From NCBI RefSeq assembly GCF_051131155.1, contig NZ_CP159508.1, positions 2,356,001 through 2,420,000 of the forward strand: a stretch of 64,000 nucleotides of DNA, read 5' to 3'. The DNA is from Pseudanabaena minima. Lineage in GTDB: Bacteria; Cyanobacteriota; Cyanobacteriia; Pseudanabaenales; Pseudanabaenaceae. Of this stretch, positions 15,995-23,876 are shown in pieces. A program made the position numbers and the translations under genes. How positions within the stretch are numbered: position 1 is the first letter of the stretch; each line of letters opens with the position of its first letter. The notes beneath the pieces were generated by a model. That model saw only the letters and a program-made list of their open reading frames with translations, ran no database searches and was not told the origin of the DNA.

Positions 15995-16900
15995 ATGCCT
16001 GTGAATAACACTTCAGACATTACCCCTGACCCTAGCCAAAAATCAGTAGGTCGCCTCAAATGGCTTGAGCCTGTAGCCTTGCTTTTTCCTAGTGGCTTTT
16101 GGTTGATTGCATTTTTGATTATTCCGACAGCTTTTATTTTAATTCAGAGCCTTGTCCCTTTAGGTAAAACTGAGTTTGGGCTAGACAACTACCAAAGAGT
16201 ATTTGAGTACGTTGGTGGTAACTTTATCTATCTAGTCGTCGTGTGGCGATCGCTGCTTTATGCAATGATCACGACGGGATTTTGTCTGGTTTTAGGTTTC
16301 CCTGTCGCTTACTGGCTGGCGGTGATTGCACCTAAGCGTTGGCGCAATATTTTACTACTTCTATTTGTCTTACCTTTATGGACTTCATCACTATTGCGAT
16401 CCTATGCATGGATTACAATTTTGCGTCCGACAGGAGTTTTAAACAGTTTTCTTAACTTCATTGGACTATCAGGGATCAATGTGTTGAATAAGGCTGAAGG
16501 TGTAATTATTGGCATGATTTATACTTATCTGCCTTATATGGTTTTAGTTTTGTATACTTCACTGGAACGTCTAGATCTACGCCTACTTGAAGCGGCGGCT
16601 GACCTTGGTGCTAATGCTAAACAAACTTTCTGGCAGGTTACGGTTCCACAGGTTTCTTCAGGAATTATCGCGGGATCAGCGCTGGTATCAATTACTAGCT
16701 TTAGTGATTACATTAACCCTCAGCTATTAGGTGGACCTGGTAGTCGCACGATCGCATCCATTATTGAGTTGCAATTTCTAGGTGCAAGTAGTAACCGAGG
16801 GTTTGGATCGGCTCTGAGTATGGTGCTAATTCTTGCCGTCACCATCGTGATAGCTTTGCTAATTAAATATGGCGATCGCAGGGTGGTAAGTGATGGCTAA
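15995..16900 (+). CDS. potB: Spermidine/putrescine-type ABC transporter permease PotB
   Basis: 301 residues, six membrane segments. Permease of a polyamine-type ABC importer. The cytoplasmic EAA loop reads EAAADLGANAKQTFWQVTVPQ near residue 206, where the ATPase docks; the following IIAGSALVSITSFSDYINPQLLGGP is typical of PotB. Its gene overlaps potC by 11 bp. No ATPase (potA) or binding protein (potD) gene is nearby, so they must lie elsewhere. Confidence 0.9.
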   Translation: MPVNNTSDITPDPSQKSVGRLKWLEPVALLFPSGFWLIAFLIIPTAFILIQSLVPLGKTEFGLDNYQRVFEYVGGNFIYLVVVWRSLLYAMITTGFCLVLGFPVAYWLAVIAPKRWRNILLLLFVLPLWTSSLLRSYAWITILRPTGVLNSFLNFIGLSGINVLNKAEGVIIGMIYTYLPYMVLVLYTSLERLDLRLLEAAADLGANAKQTFWQVTVPQVSSGIIAGSALVSITSFSDYINPQLLGGPGSRTIASIIELQFLGASSNRGFGSALSMVLILAVTIVIALLIKYGDRRVVSDG

Positions 16901-17693
16901 TCAAATCAATGTGCCTACTGTTAAGCGCTGGCAAACTTGGTATACAGTACTCGCCTTCTTTTACATGTACTTGCCAATCGCTGTACTCACGATTTTTAGC
17001 TTTAATCAATCCCCTTCTCCGTCGAAATGGACTGGGTTTACTTGGCAATGGTATGCCAAGTTCCTGCAAAATCCAACCCTGCTAGCAGCCTTGAAAAACA
17101 GTCTTAGTGTTGCTCTAACTGCGGTATCGATCTCCGCCATATTAGGAACATTAACGGCTGTTGGGTTGGCACGCTATTACTTCCCAGGCAAGAGTCTATA
17201 TCGTGGCATTACCTATTTACCTCTAATCATCCCTGACATTGCGATCGCGGTAGCAACGCTTGTATTTTTTGCAGCGCTTAAATTACCACTTAGTCTGATC
17301 ACAATTGTCATTGCCCACATAGTTTTTTGTTTAGCCTATGTCGCTGTAGTCGTTTCCAGTCGTCTTGCCACGATTGATCCCAAACTTGAAGAAGCGGCTC
17401 TTGATTTAGGCGCTACACCTGTACAAGCTTTCTTACGAGTACTGCTGCCACAGCTTTTACCAGGGATTGTGTCAGGCTGTCTGCTAGCGTTTATTCTCAG
17501 CATGGATGACTTTGTAATTGCTTACTTCACCGCAGGCGTTGGCTCAACTACGCTACCAATCGCCATTTTCTCGTCACTACGAAGTGGGGGGGTTACGCCC
17601 GAATTAAATGCCCTCAGCGTATTACTAATTATTGCTTCAGCATCAATGGCGGCGATCGCAGAAGCTATCAGAAGTTGGGGCAATCATGATTAG
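16890..17693 (+). CDS. potC: Spermidine/putrescine-type ABC transporter permease PotC
   Basis: 267 residues, six membrane segments, partner permease of PotB. The EAA loop reads EEAALDLGATPVQAFLRVLLPQ near residue 167; the next part, CLLAFILSMDDFVIAYFTAG, is the PotC signature. Start ATG at 16890 lies inside potB (11-bp overlap), consistent with coupled translation. The substrate may be a polyamine or another small organic cation. Confidence 0.9.
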   Translation: MMANQINVPTVKRWQTWYTVLAFFYMYLPIAVLTIFSFNQSPSPSKWTGFTWQWYAKFLQNPTLLAALKNSLSVALTAVSISAILGTLTAVGLARYYFPGKSLYRGITYLPLIIPDIAIAVATLVFFAALKLPLSLITIVIAHIVFCLAYVAVVVSSRLATIDPKLEEAALDLGATPVQAFLRVLLPQLLPGIVSGCLLAFILSMDDFVIAYFTAGVGSTTLPIAIFSSLRSGGVTPELNALSVLLIIASASMAAIAEAIRSWGNHD

Positions 17694-17777
17694 ACTTTGA
17701 TAGGACTTACTAACTAATCTCAACCCAAGCTTCCATCAAAGTCAGATCTTTCCGTTTATTGTTTATCTAAAACAACG

Positions 17778-17810
17778 CCATTTGCGGCGTGCGAAGCACG
17801 CCGCAAATGG
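17778..17810. repeat. Palindrome with GAA loop, shared with 44469
   Basis: Arms CCATTTGCGGCGTGC / GCACGCCGCAAATGG with loop GAA. The palindrome at 44469-44501 has identical arms but loop TTC. Both are followed by related sequence (GCTATATCGAA..TCA.GTT). Confidence 0.85.
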
Positions 17811-17866
17811 TGCTATATCGAAGTCACGTTGAAACAACGTAAATTTAAGCTTATAGTGGCAACATT

Positions 17867-17908
17867 TAACTATGTTGGCAATTATTGCAAAGATTGCCAA
17901 CATAGTTA
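17867..17908. terminator. Hairpin with 16-bp perfect arms
   Basis: TAACTATGTTGGCAAT and its exact complement around a 10-nt loop. About 170 bp after potC, so termination of potC is only one possibility. Confidence 0.5.
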
Positions 17909-17925
17909 GATTAAAAACAGCAAAA

Positions 17926-18007
17926 GGGCTACGCCATTTTGTTCTTTAAATCCTTAACTGGGTTTATTTTTTAATTCACAAGAGTGTCGTGATACTTGTG
18001 TGAATTG
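17926..18007 (+). repeat. Three-hairpin dispersed repeat, copy 3
   Basis: Carries GGGCTACGCCATTTTG, AAATCCTTAACTGGGTTT and AATTCACAAGAGTGT..TACTTGTGTGAATT. In the third hairpin, changes on one arm are mostly matched on the other. Confidence 0.75.
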
Positions 18008-18229
18008 GTACTAGCCCATAAATTAATGACAAAGTAAATCTCCGTAAAGCCTATAATTTCTGGCTTTTGATATTTACTCATCACTATGAAAAATGCTATC
18101 AAAAACTTGGAAATTATGATACTTTTTTGAAAAGCTTTATCAAAAATTAACTGGTTTTGCAAACATAGGTTAAAAACGTGTGGTATATTACATCTGGCAA
18201 AGCTAATCAAAGCTACAGAATGACTCCCC

Positions 18230-18673
18230 ATGAGTGAGAAGCCTTTAAAGCTGCGAATCTCAATTCCACCCGTTGAGGGAATCGAGGACATTCCCATCGC
18301 AGCAGTCGAAGTACTCGCTACAAAAATGGGGTTTGATCCTGATGCTGTGCAAGATATCGTACAAGCTCTTACGGAAGCTTTAGTTAATGCGGTTCTTTAC
18401 AGTACATCTGATCTTGACGTAGAAGTTGTAGTTTTCGCGGCACATACCAGCCTAATTGTAGAAGTCCATGATCGTGGATCGGGTTTTGATATTGATAGTG
18501 TACCCCCACCAGATTTTGATTTGATATCCGAGATTGGTGTCAAAAATGGTGGATTTGGTATACATATGATCAAAGCGCTGGTTGATAAGGTCGAGATCGA
18601 GTCTACTAATCAAGGTACAACAGTCCGTATGAGTAAGTTCCTGTCTATCCCCAAACCCATTCTCCAATCATGA
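18230..18673 (+). CDS. RsbW-like anti-sigma regulatory factor (serine kinase fold)
   Basis: 147 residues with the GHKL ATPase boxes: N box EALVNAVLYS near residue 52, G1 box VHDRGSGFD near 79 and G2 box GGFGIHMIKALVDKV near 105. Such proteins bind sigma factors or phosphorylate STAS-domain antagonists. Start ATG at 18230 is preferred. It overlaps the STAS gene downstream by 4 bp (ATGA), which points to a partner-switching pair. Confidence 0.88.
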   Translation: MSEKPLKLRISIPPVEGIEDIPIAAVEVLATKMGFDPDAVQDIVQALTEALVNAVLYSTSDLDVEVVVFAAHTSLIVEVHDRGSGFDIDSVPPPDFDLISEIGVKNGGFGIHMIKALVDKVEIESTNQGTTVRMSKFLSIPKPILQS

Positions 18674-19020
18674 CTCATTCCTCATTTTTACAAGATGAAC
18701 TCAAGATCGTCGAACAAATTGATGGCGATCAAGTTATTCTCAAACTGAATGGTGCTTTGAGTGTAACCACGGTTCCCTATTTTAGACAAGCCGTGCAACC
18801 ATTTATTGACCGCAAATTATCAGCGATCGTTTTGGATTTTGAAGGAGTGACCAAGATCGTCAGTAGAGGCGTAGGCGCAGCGATCGATATGGCAGTGCAA
18901 GCTAAAAAGCAAGGCGGCAAATTGCGCCTAGAGAACGTTGGTAAATATGGTCGCTCACTATATATCCAAGGTGTACATTTAGTAGCCGAAGTTCCTGAAT
19001 TAGAGGGATTTGAACCTTAA
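18670..19020 (+). CDS. STAS-domain anti-sigma factor antagonist
   Basis: 116 residues, a single STAS domain: LKLNGALSVTTVPYFRQAV, AIVLDFEGVTKIVSRGVGAAIDMAVQAKKQGGKLRLENV. The Ser in VTKIVSRGVGA sits where the phosphorylated Ser of SpoIIAA-type proteins lies, although the usual DSSG context is changed. Translationally coupled to the preceding kinase gene, its likely partner. A strong terminator follows 10 bp after the stop. Confidence 0.88.
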   Translation: MTHSSFLQDELKIVEQIDGDQVILKLNGALSVTTVPYFRQAVQPFIDRKLSAIVLDFEGVTKIVSRGVGAAIDMAVQAKKQGGKLRLENVGKYGRSLYIQGVHLVAEVPELEGFEP

Positions 19021-19029
19021 ACATTTTTT

Positions 19030-19075
19030 AAAGGCACAAATACAAATAGCTAAAGCTATTTGTATTTGTGCCTTT
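19030..19075 (+). terminator. Terminator after the STAS gene
   Basis: 21-bp exact arms around TAAA, followed by a T run. Confidence 0.9.
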
Positions 19076-19114
19076 TTTAGTCTTCTTTAGCTATTCATGG
19101 ATAATACAAATTTG

Positions 19115-19199
19115 CACCAGTTTTACGACACTCATGTGAATTGAAAACTAAACCCAGCAAGGGTTTTAAATTCACAAAATGGCTATGGCATTTTGTGCT
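19115..19199 (-). repeat. Three-hairpin dispersed repeat, copy 4 (inverted)
   Basis: On the minus strand: CACAAAATGCCATAGCCATTTTGTG (hairpin a, recast), AAACCCTTGCTGGGTTT (hairpin b), and AATTCACATGAGTGTCGTAAA, where hairpin c is eroded. It lies just upstream of the intein-dnaE gene. Confidence 0.7.
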
Positions 19200-19237
19200 T
19201 CATGTAGCTCTTTGTAAGTATTTTTTGGGGTCAGAAA

Positions 19238-19342
19238 ATGAAAATCGTCAGTCGTCAATCGTTGGGCATACAATGTGTTTTCGATATCGGCTTAGAGCAG
19301 GATCACAATTTTTTACTAGACAATGGCTATATTGCATCCAAT
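19238..19342 (+). other. Split DnaE intein, C-fragment coding region (35 codons)
   Basis: The sequence starts MKIVSRQSLG and runs through VFDIGLEQDHNF to GYIASN. The C-terminal Asn is the cyclising residue and the next residue is the Cys (+1) nucleophile of the CFN extein junction. The penultimate residue is Ser, as in other split DnaE inteins, rather than the His found in most inteins. Confidence 0.95.
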
Positions 19343-20599
19343 TGCTTTAATAAATCTCATAGCGTCGCCTATGGATATGTAACTTATCAAACCGCATATC
19401 TCAAAGCGAATTATCCCGTTGAATATATGGCGGCTCTGTTGTCTTCGGTTAGTGGTGACCAAGACAAAGTACAACGATATATTGCGAACTGTCGCAGTAT
19501 GGGTATTTCCGTTGTACCACCTGATGTCAACAGTTCAGGCGAAGACTTTACTCCTCGTGGGCAACAAATTTTATTTGGCTTAGCAGCAATTAAGAATCTG
19601 GGAGCAGGACCGATCGCGGCAATTTTACAGGCTCGTCAAGATGGTGCTTTTACTTCTTTAGCAGATTTATGTAGTCGCCTCGATTCGCGATCGCTAAACA
19701 AAAAAGCTTTAGAAGCTCTAATTCAAACTGGGGCTTTAGATTTACTAGAGCCAAATCGTCATCAGTTAATGAATGATCTGGATATCACGATGGAATGGGC
19801 TTCTCGACGCGCTAAGGAACAAGCGTCTGGACAAGGTAATATTTTTGATTTTTTTGGTGAAAGTAGCCAAACGAAAACTTTTGATACTGCGCCAACCACA
19901 ACTCGTGTTCAAGACTATTCATCTCAAGAAAAGCTGAGGATGGAAAAGGAATTGTTAGGTTTCTATATTTCCGATCATCCCCTCAGTGTGGTCAGCCGTT
20001 CCGCAAAATTAATGGCTCCGATCAATCTCTGTGATATTCCCGATTCGACTGAAACTAAAATCGTGACAGCGATCGCCTTAATTCTTGACATCAAAGAAGT
20101 GGTCACCAAAAAAGGCGATCGCATGGCTATTTTGCAACTAGAAGATCTGACTGGCAGCACTGAAGCTGTGGTTTTCCCAAAAACCTTTGACAAAGTAAAG
20201 CATCTTCTCGAAAAAGATAAACGTTTGATGGTGTGGGGAAAAATCGATCGCCGTGATGAGCAGACACAATTAATTATTGACAATATGCAGCCAATTGAGT
20301 CAGTAAGGATGGTGCGGGTTGAACTTACTCGCGAACAGGCAAGCGATCGTCAAGTCTTACAACAACTCAAAACCGCCTTAAATCCTAATCCTAACTATGG
20401 TAATTCCAATCAAGGCAATTCTAGCTATGGCAGAAATGAACCTGATAACTCTGGCAAAATCCCTGTAATTGCGGCGATCGAATATATGCCAAAGTTAGTA
20501 CGTCTAGGCAATCAGTTTTGGGTTGAAGATGAAGAAACTGCTGTTAAAGCTTTACAACAAGCAGGCTTTAAAGCAACTTATGACGCACTAGTTACTTAA
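19238..20599 (+). CDS. dnaE: DNA polymerase III alpha subunit, C-terminal half, with split-intein C-fragment
   Basis: 453 residues. The first 35 are the C-terminal half of the split DnaE intein; the remaining 418 are the C-terminal extein of the replicative polymerase. The extein begins CFNKSHSVAYGYVTYQTAYLK and contains the helix-hairpin-helix region, the GDRMAILQLEDLTGSTEAVVFP OB-fold (near residue 290) and the tau-binding tail. The other half (dnaE-N with the intein N-fragment) must lie elsewhere in the genome; the two proteins are joined by protein trans-splicing in cyanobacteria (Ssp and Npu DnaE are the known examples). ATG at 19238 follows a GGGG-containing leader. Confidence 0.96.
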   Translation: MKIVSRQSLGIQCVFDIGLEQDHNFLLDNGYIASNCFNKSHSVAYGYVTYQTAYLKANYPVEYMAALLSSVSGDQDKVQRYIANCRSMGISVVPPDVNSSGEDFTPRGQQILFGLAAIKNLGAGPIAAILQARQDGAFTSLADLCSRLDSRSLNKKALEALIQTGALDLLEPNRHQLMNDLDITMEWASRRAKEQASGQGNIFDFFGESSQTKTFDTAPTTTRVQDYSSQEKLRMEKELLGFYISDHPLSVVSRSAKLMAPINLCDIPDSTETKIVTAIALILDIKEVVTKKGDRMAILQLEDLTGSTEAVVFPKTFDKVKHLLEKDKRLMVWGKIDRRDEQTQLIIDNMQPIESVRMVRVELTREQASDRQVLQQLKTALNPNPNYGNSNQGNSSYGRNEPDNSGKIPVIAAIEYMPKLVRLGNQFWVEDEETAVKALQQAGFKATYDALVT

Positions 20600-20603
20600 A
20601 ACT

Positions 20604-20705
20604 TACAACGCTCTGTCCTCAAACCCAAACCAAGAGATTTTTTGAAAGTTTTGCGAAGCAAAACTTTCAAAAAATCTCTTGGTTCATTTGCGTCGAACTG
20701 ATGTT
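20604..20705. repeat. Family-B hairpin repeat, copy 1
   Basis: Left flank TTACAACGCTCTGTCCTC, then AAACCCAAACCAAGAG; right flank GTCGAACTGATGTT. The core (20628-20684) is an exact hairpin with 27-bp arms and a GAA loop, the longest perfect stem in the window. It separates the convergent dnaE and trmL genes. Confidence 0.85.
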
Positions 20706-20708
20706 CTT

Positions 20709-21155
20709 TTACATTCCTAATTGTCGTCTAGCTTCAAACAAGCCGAGAGCAGCACTCACAGAGAGATTGAGACTGCGGACGTTGGGGTTTTCCATAGGAA
20801 TATAAACCGCAGGATTATTAGCAAGTACTTCTGGCGGTAAGCCACTGGATTCACTACCAAATAACAGCCAATCACCATCTTGGTATTGAAATTCTCGAAA
20901 ATGTTTTGCTCCACGCGCACTAAAGCAAATCCATCTTGCCCCATTGGACGCTTCGCGTAAAGATTCGATATTGGGATGCACAGTCACGTTTACATAGTCC
21001 CAATAGTCTATGCCTGCCCGCTTAAGTTGGCGATCGCTAATTTCAAAGCCCAGAGGCTCAACTAAATGCAAATGGGTATTTGTGGCAGCACAGGTGCGAG
21101 CGATATTGCCAGTATTAGGCGGAATTTCGGGATAGATGAGAGCAACTTGCAGCAT
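20709..21155 (-). CDS. trmL: tRNA (cytidine/uridine-34-2'-O)-methyltransferase TrmL
   Basis: 148 residues, the minimal SPOUT methyltransferase that 2'-O-methylates the wobble base of tRNA-Leu isoacceptors. Visible are PEIPPNTGNIARTCAATN near residue 10, the SAM-knot motifs FGSESSGLP near 97 and IPMENPNVRSLNLSVSAALGLFEARRQL at the end. A tRNA-Leu gene, a plausible substrate, lies about 0.8 kb away, although that proximity may be chance. Confidence 0.94.
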   Translation of the reverse strand: MLQVALIYPEIPPNTGNIARTCAATNTHLHLVEPLGFEISDRQLKRAGIDYWDYVNVTVHPNIESLREASNGARWICFSARGAKHFREFQYQDGDWLLFGSESSGLPPEVLANNPAVYIPMENPNVRSLNLSVSAALGLFEARRQLGM

Positions 21156-21165
21156 TGACTATAAA

Positions 21166-21206
21166 TATATTTAAAGACTGTGTAAACAACACAGTCTTTA
21201 AATATA
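21166..21206. terminator. Hairpin with 18-bp arms
   Basis: TATATTTAAAGACTGTGT and its exact complement around AAACA. A second, imperfect hairpin (AGAATT..GG..CGAAGT) follows at about 21209-21237, next to the stop of the small membrane protein gene. Confidence 0.7.
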
Positions 21207-21242
21207 GAAGAATTAAGGTACGAAGTGCCGCAATTCTTTTGA

Positions 21243-21638
21243 TTAGCATTGGGTACGTTCTTCGATATCTTCTAGGGTTTGGAGGACTAGACGTTTAGCC
21301 TGAAGTTTCCATCCCCATTTTTGTAAGGCGATCGCTGCTCCAGTACCAACAACAGTTGCAATAAAATCTAAAGGCTGTTCCATTGATATACCTAGCAACA
21401 AGCCTAGCCCTGCAATACCCCAAAAAGGCAGAGAGACAGATTGACGATTTTTTTCTACGATTTTGCTAATGTCGTCAGTGGGCATGACTGCGAGTAACTC
21501 GGCTTTTGCCTGTTTTTGTTCAGCCTTATTGAGGGATAAGCCGATTTTTTGGCGTAGTTTTTCGATTTTGTGGGCGTTTGTGCTGTACTGCACCAACTCA
21601 TCTTCCGCCAGCATAATTAAACGCTCTAGTTTTGCCAT
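21243..21638 (-). CDS. Small membrane protein of unknown function
   Basis: 131 residues. An N-terminal helical, probably coiled-coil part (LERLIMLAEDELVQYS to about residue 60) precedes two hydrophobic segments (LPFWGIAGLGLLLGISM and LDFIATVVGTGAAIAL), then a short helical tail ending EDIEERTQC. I recall similar proteins only from cyanobacteria and cannot assign a role. Confidence 0.7.
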   Translation of the reverse strand: MAKLERLIMLAEDELVQYSTNAHKIEKLRQKIGLSLNKAEQKQAKAELLAVMPTDDISKIVEKNRQSVSLPFWGIAGLGLLLGISMEQPLDFIATVVGTGAAIALQKWGWKLQAKRLVLQTLEDIEERTQC

Positions 21639-21730
21639 TGGTAAAAATTTATTAGATTAATTAAATTAGGGATTAGTTCACACAGTTTCTCAATCTAAAC
21701 ATCATAGCGATCGCGATCGCAATTACCAAA

Positions 21731-21832
21731 AGTAATACCAAGGCGAGAAATGGCTACGCCATTTCTCGCCTTGGTATTACTGGATTTAGTTCTTAATTCA
21801 CAAAAGTGTCTATCACACTTTTGTGAATTGGT
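21731..21832 (+). repeat. Three-hairpin dispersed repeat, copy 5
   Basis: Hairpin a here is an exact 24-bp stem with a TAC loop (21731-21781) centred on GGCTACGCC. Hairpin b is reduced to TGGATTTAG. Hairpin c is ATTCACAAAAGTGT..ACACTTTTGTGAAT. Confidence 0.85.
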
Positions 21833-21915
21833 ATAAGGCGATCGCCATAAAAAGCATCAAAGAAATATTTGACAAGATACGCCATTCTTGTTGTATGATA
21901 TAAATCTTGAAAAAA

Positions 21916-21997
21916 GGGCGAATGGCGGAATTGGTAGACGCATCAGACTCAAAATCTGACGACTTCGGTCATGAGAGTTCGATTCTCTCTTTGCCCA
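21916..21997 (+). tRNA. tRNA-Leu (anticodon CAA)
   Basis: 82 nt. Acceptor stem GGGCGAA / TTTGCCC, D-loop with GGTAGACGC, anticodon stem TCAGA/TCTGA with loop CTCAAAA (anticodon CAA, reads UUG), a long class-II variable arm (GACGACTTCGGTCATG), and T-arm GAGAG-TTCGATT-CTCTC. CCA is not encoded. A terminator hairpin follows 8 bp later. Confidence 0.97.
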
Positions 21998-22005
21998 TAA
22001 AAAAC

Positions 22006-22038
22006 AAAAAGACCTCTCACTTTGTGAGAGGTCTTTTT
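22006..22038. terminator. Bidirectional terminator after tRNA-Leu
   Basis: AAAAAGACCTCTCAC-TTT-GTGAGAGGTCTTTTT: 15-bp exact arms flanked by A and T runs. Serves the tRNA and the convergent gene whose stop codon begins at its edge. Confidence 0.93.
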
Positions 22039-22934
22039 TACTTGGAAATTTTTTGTAAAACTGAACTTGTGGAAACGATATGACGATCTAAGCCGAGAAC
22101 TTTTGGCTCAATACCGATCGCTAATCCGATCAATTGAGGTAAATGCAAAATCGGAATCCCTAATTTGTGACCAATCACCTTTTCAACTTCAGGTTGACGC
22201 GAATCGAGATTGAGATGACAGAGTGGACATGGCGTAACGATGCAATCTGCGCCTGCGGCGATCGCTGCCGTTAGATGTCGTCCTGCCATCGAGAAAGATT
22301 CTTTGGGGGCATAGCTGGAAATCGGCCATCCACAACATTGCACCCGACCTTCGTAATACACAGGAGTTGCGCCGACAGTACGAAAAATATTTTCCAGAGA
22401 TTCAGGTTTGAAGGGATCGTCGAAACGAGTAACTGTTTGCGATCTCAATAAGTAGCAACCATAAAAGGAAGCACATTTAAGATTAGCTAAAGAACGAGTT
22501 ACTTTAGCGGCGATATTTTCTAAACCATAGTCACGAATCAGAATCCAGAGTAAATGCAAAACTTCCGTAGAACCTTGAAAATTATGTCCTTGAGTATTCA
22601 GCAGTGCATTTACTTCATCTCTGCGTGTGGAATCTGAGCTTTTAAGCTTGTCGTTAACACGTCCCAGTACCCCCTGACAGGTGCTACATTGCGTCATTAC
22701 AGTGAGATTTAATTCTTCGGCAAGAGAAATGTTACGGGCATTAATCACATCCTCCATCAGTTCGTCGGTTTCCTTGAACGTACCTGAACCACAGCAGGTA
22801 GCCTTATGCAATTCTACAAGTTCAATTCCTAATGCTTGAGCGATCGCATTTGTCGATGCATGTAGCTCTTTGCAAGCACCCTTAGCAACGCATCCTGAAT
22901 AATAAGCGTATTTCAATGCTTTAGTTTCTGTCAT
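22038..22934 (-). CDS. HdrB-like protein (CCG-domain heterodisulfide reductase subunit B family)
   Basis: 298 residues with two CCG cysteine motifs: YSGCVAKG..., CCGSGTF near residue 48 and QCSTCQGVL near 82; then FYGCYLLR, QCCGWPISS near 200 and TPCPLCHLNLDSRQ near 237. In methanogens this domain binds the noncubane [4Fe-4S] clusters of HdrB; cyanobacterial relatives are of uncertain function and may reduce a disulphide or serve electron transfer with partner Fe-S proteins. No HdrA or HdrC gene is adjacent. Confidence 0.88.
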   Translation of the reverse strand: MTETKALKYAYYSGCVAKGACKELHASTNAIAQALGIELVELHKATCCGSGTFKETDELMEDVINARNISLAEELNLTVMTQCSTCQGVLGRVNDKLKSSDSTRRDEVNALLNTQGHNFQGSTEVLHLLWILIRDYGLENIAAKVTRSLANLKCASFYGCYLLRSQTVTRFDDPFKPESLENIFRTVGATPVYYEGRVQCCGWPISSYAPKESFSMAGRHLTAAIAAGADCIVTPCPLCHLNLDSRQPEVEKVIGHKLGIPILHLPQLIGLAIGIEPKVLGLDRHIVSTSSVLQKISK

Positions 22935-22980
22935 TTCTCTTATCGCAACATCTTTCCCAGAAGATTCTAAATTACCACCA

Positions 22981-23015
22981 AAAAGAAAGGCGGCGCTAAG
23001 CGCCGCCTTTCTTTT
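22981..23015. terminator. Terminator hairpin after rpe
   Basis: 16-bp exact arms AAAAGAAAGGCGGCGC with TAA loop, 8 bp from the rpe stop. Confidence 0.9.
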
Positions 23016-23022
23016 TGATTAA

Positions 23023-23712
23023 TTAAGCAGTGACCAGATCAGGACGCTTGCTGTTGCGAATACCTTTGATTGCTTCAGCATAGTCAGGAGCATTAAATAC
23101 TGCGGAACCTGCAACAATCGCATTAGCTCCAGCTTCTAGAACTTGCCAAGTATTGTTAGCCTTGAGACCACCATCCACCTCAATCCAAGGATCAAGTCCG
23201 CGATCGTCACACATTTGACGCAACTTAGCAATTTTAGGAATCACGTTAGGAATGAAGCTCTGACCACCAAAGCCAGGGTTCACACTCATGATCAAAACTA
23301 AGTCACATAGATCAAGAACATACTCAATAAAGCTTAAAGGAGTAGAAGGATTGAGGGAAACACCAGCAAGTTTACCAAGTTCTTTGATTTGGCAGAGATT
23401 ACGGTGTAAGTGAGGACATGCAGTATGCTCAGCGTGAACAGTGATGATGTCTGCTCCAGCCTTGGCAAAGTCAGGCACATATCTTTCTGGCTCAGCAATC
23501 ATCAAATGCACATCCAAAATCTTGGTGGTAACAGGACGAATAGCCGAAACTACTAATGGTCCAATGGTGATATTTGGCACAAAGCGTCCATCCATCACAT
23601 CAACGTGAATCCAATCTGCACCCGCCGCATCAACTGCACGAATGTCGTCACCTAAACGGCTAAAGTCAGCAGACAAGATTGAAGGGGAAATAACTGTGGA
23701 CTTTTTAGGCAT
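23023..23712 (-). CDS. rpe: Ribulose-phosphate 3-epimerase
   Basis: 229 residues, a TIM barrel that interconverts ribulose 5-phosphate and xylulose 5-phosphate in the Calvin and pentose phosphate cycles. Visible: ISPSILSADFSRLG, WIHVDVMDGRFVPNITIG with metal ligands, LDVHLMI, ITVHAEH, LIMSVNPGFGGQSF and WIEVDGGLKANN with the catalytic Asp. Full length for the family. Followed by its own hairpin. Confidence 0.97.
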   Translation of the reverse strand: MPKKSTVISPSILSADFSRLGDDIRAVDAAGADWIHVDVMDGRFVPNITIGPLVVSAIRPVTTKILDVHLMIAEPERYVPDFAKAGADIITVHAEHTACPHLHRNLCQIKELGKLAGVSLNPSTPLSFIEYVLDLCDLVLIMSVNPGFGGQSFIPNVIPKIAKLRQMCDDRGLDPWIEVDGGLKANNTWQVLEAGANAIVAGSAVFNAPDYAEAIKGIRNSKRPDLVTA

Positions 23713-23823
23713 ATGATTTACGGGGGGCTTAGCTTTACAAAGATCTAAAAAACAGCAGATAAAGGTAGTTTTAACTACAGTCCTGTATTAATTATTAATT
23801 AAATTTAGCAGTTTTGATCAATT

Positions 23824-23876
23824 AAAGACTAAAAAATAGAAAGGGTGCTAAGCACCCTTTCTATTTTTTAGTCTTT
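23824..23876. terminator. Very long terminator hairpin overlapping a stop codon
   Basis: Two exact 25-bp arms around TAA. The right arm includes the first bases of the PiT transporter stop codon, so the hairpin is part of the gene end. Lies between PiT and rpe on the same strand. Confidence 0.88.

Larger units (their letters stand above)
17694..18229. other. Gene-free region with hairpins and a repeat
   Basis: 536 bp without a credible gene. It holds two long hairpins (17778-17810 and 17867-17908) and copy 3 of the three-hairpin repeat (17926-18007). The last 200 bp should contain the promoter of the anti-sigma factor gene; no clear motif is visible. Confidence 0.6.

Noticed and set aside
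17971..18297. Minus-strand frame of 108 codons
   Set aside because: It runs through a dispersed repeat and the antisense of the anti-sigma factor gene; no protein character.
8285..21832. Dispersed repeats considered as a CRISPR array
   Set aside because: Copies are several kb apart, have internal hairpins and no regular spacers; no cas genes in the window.
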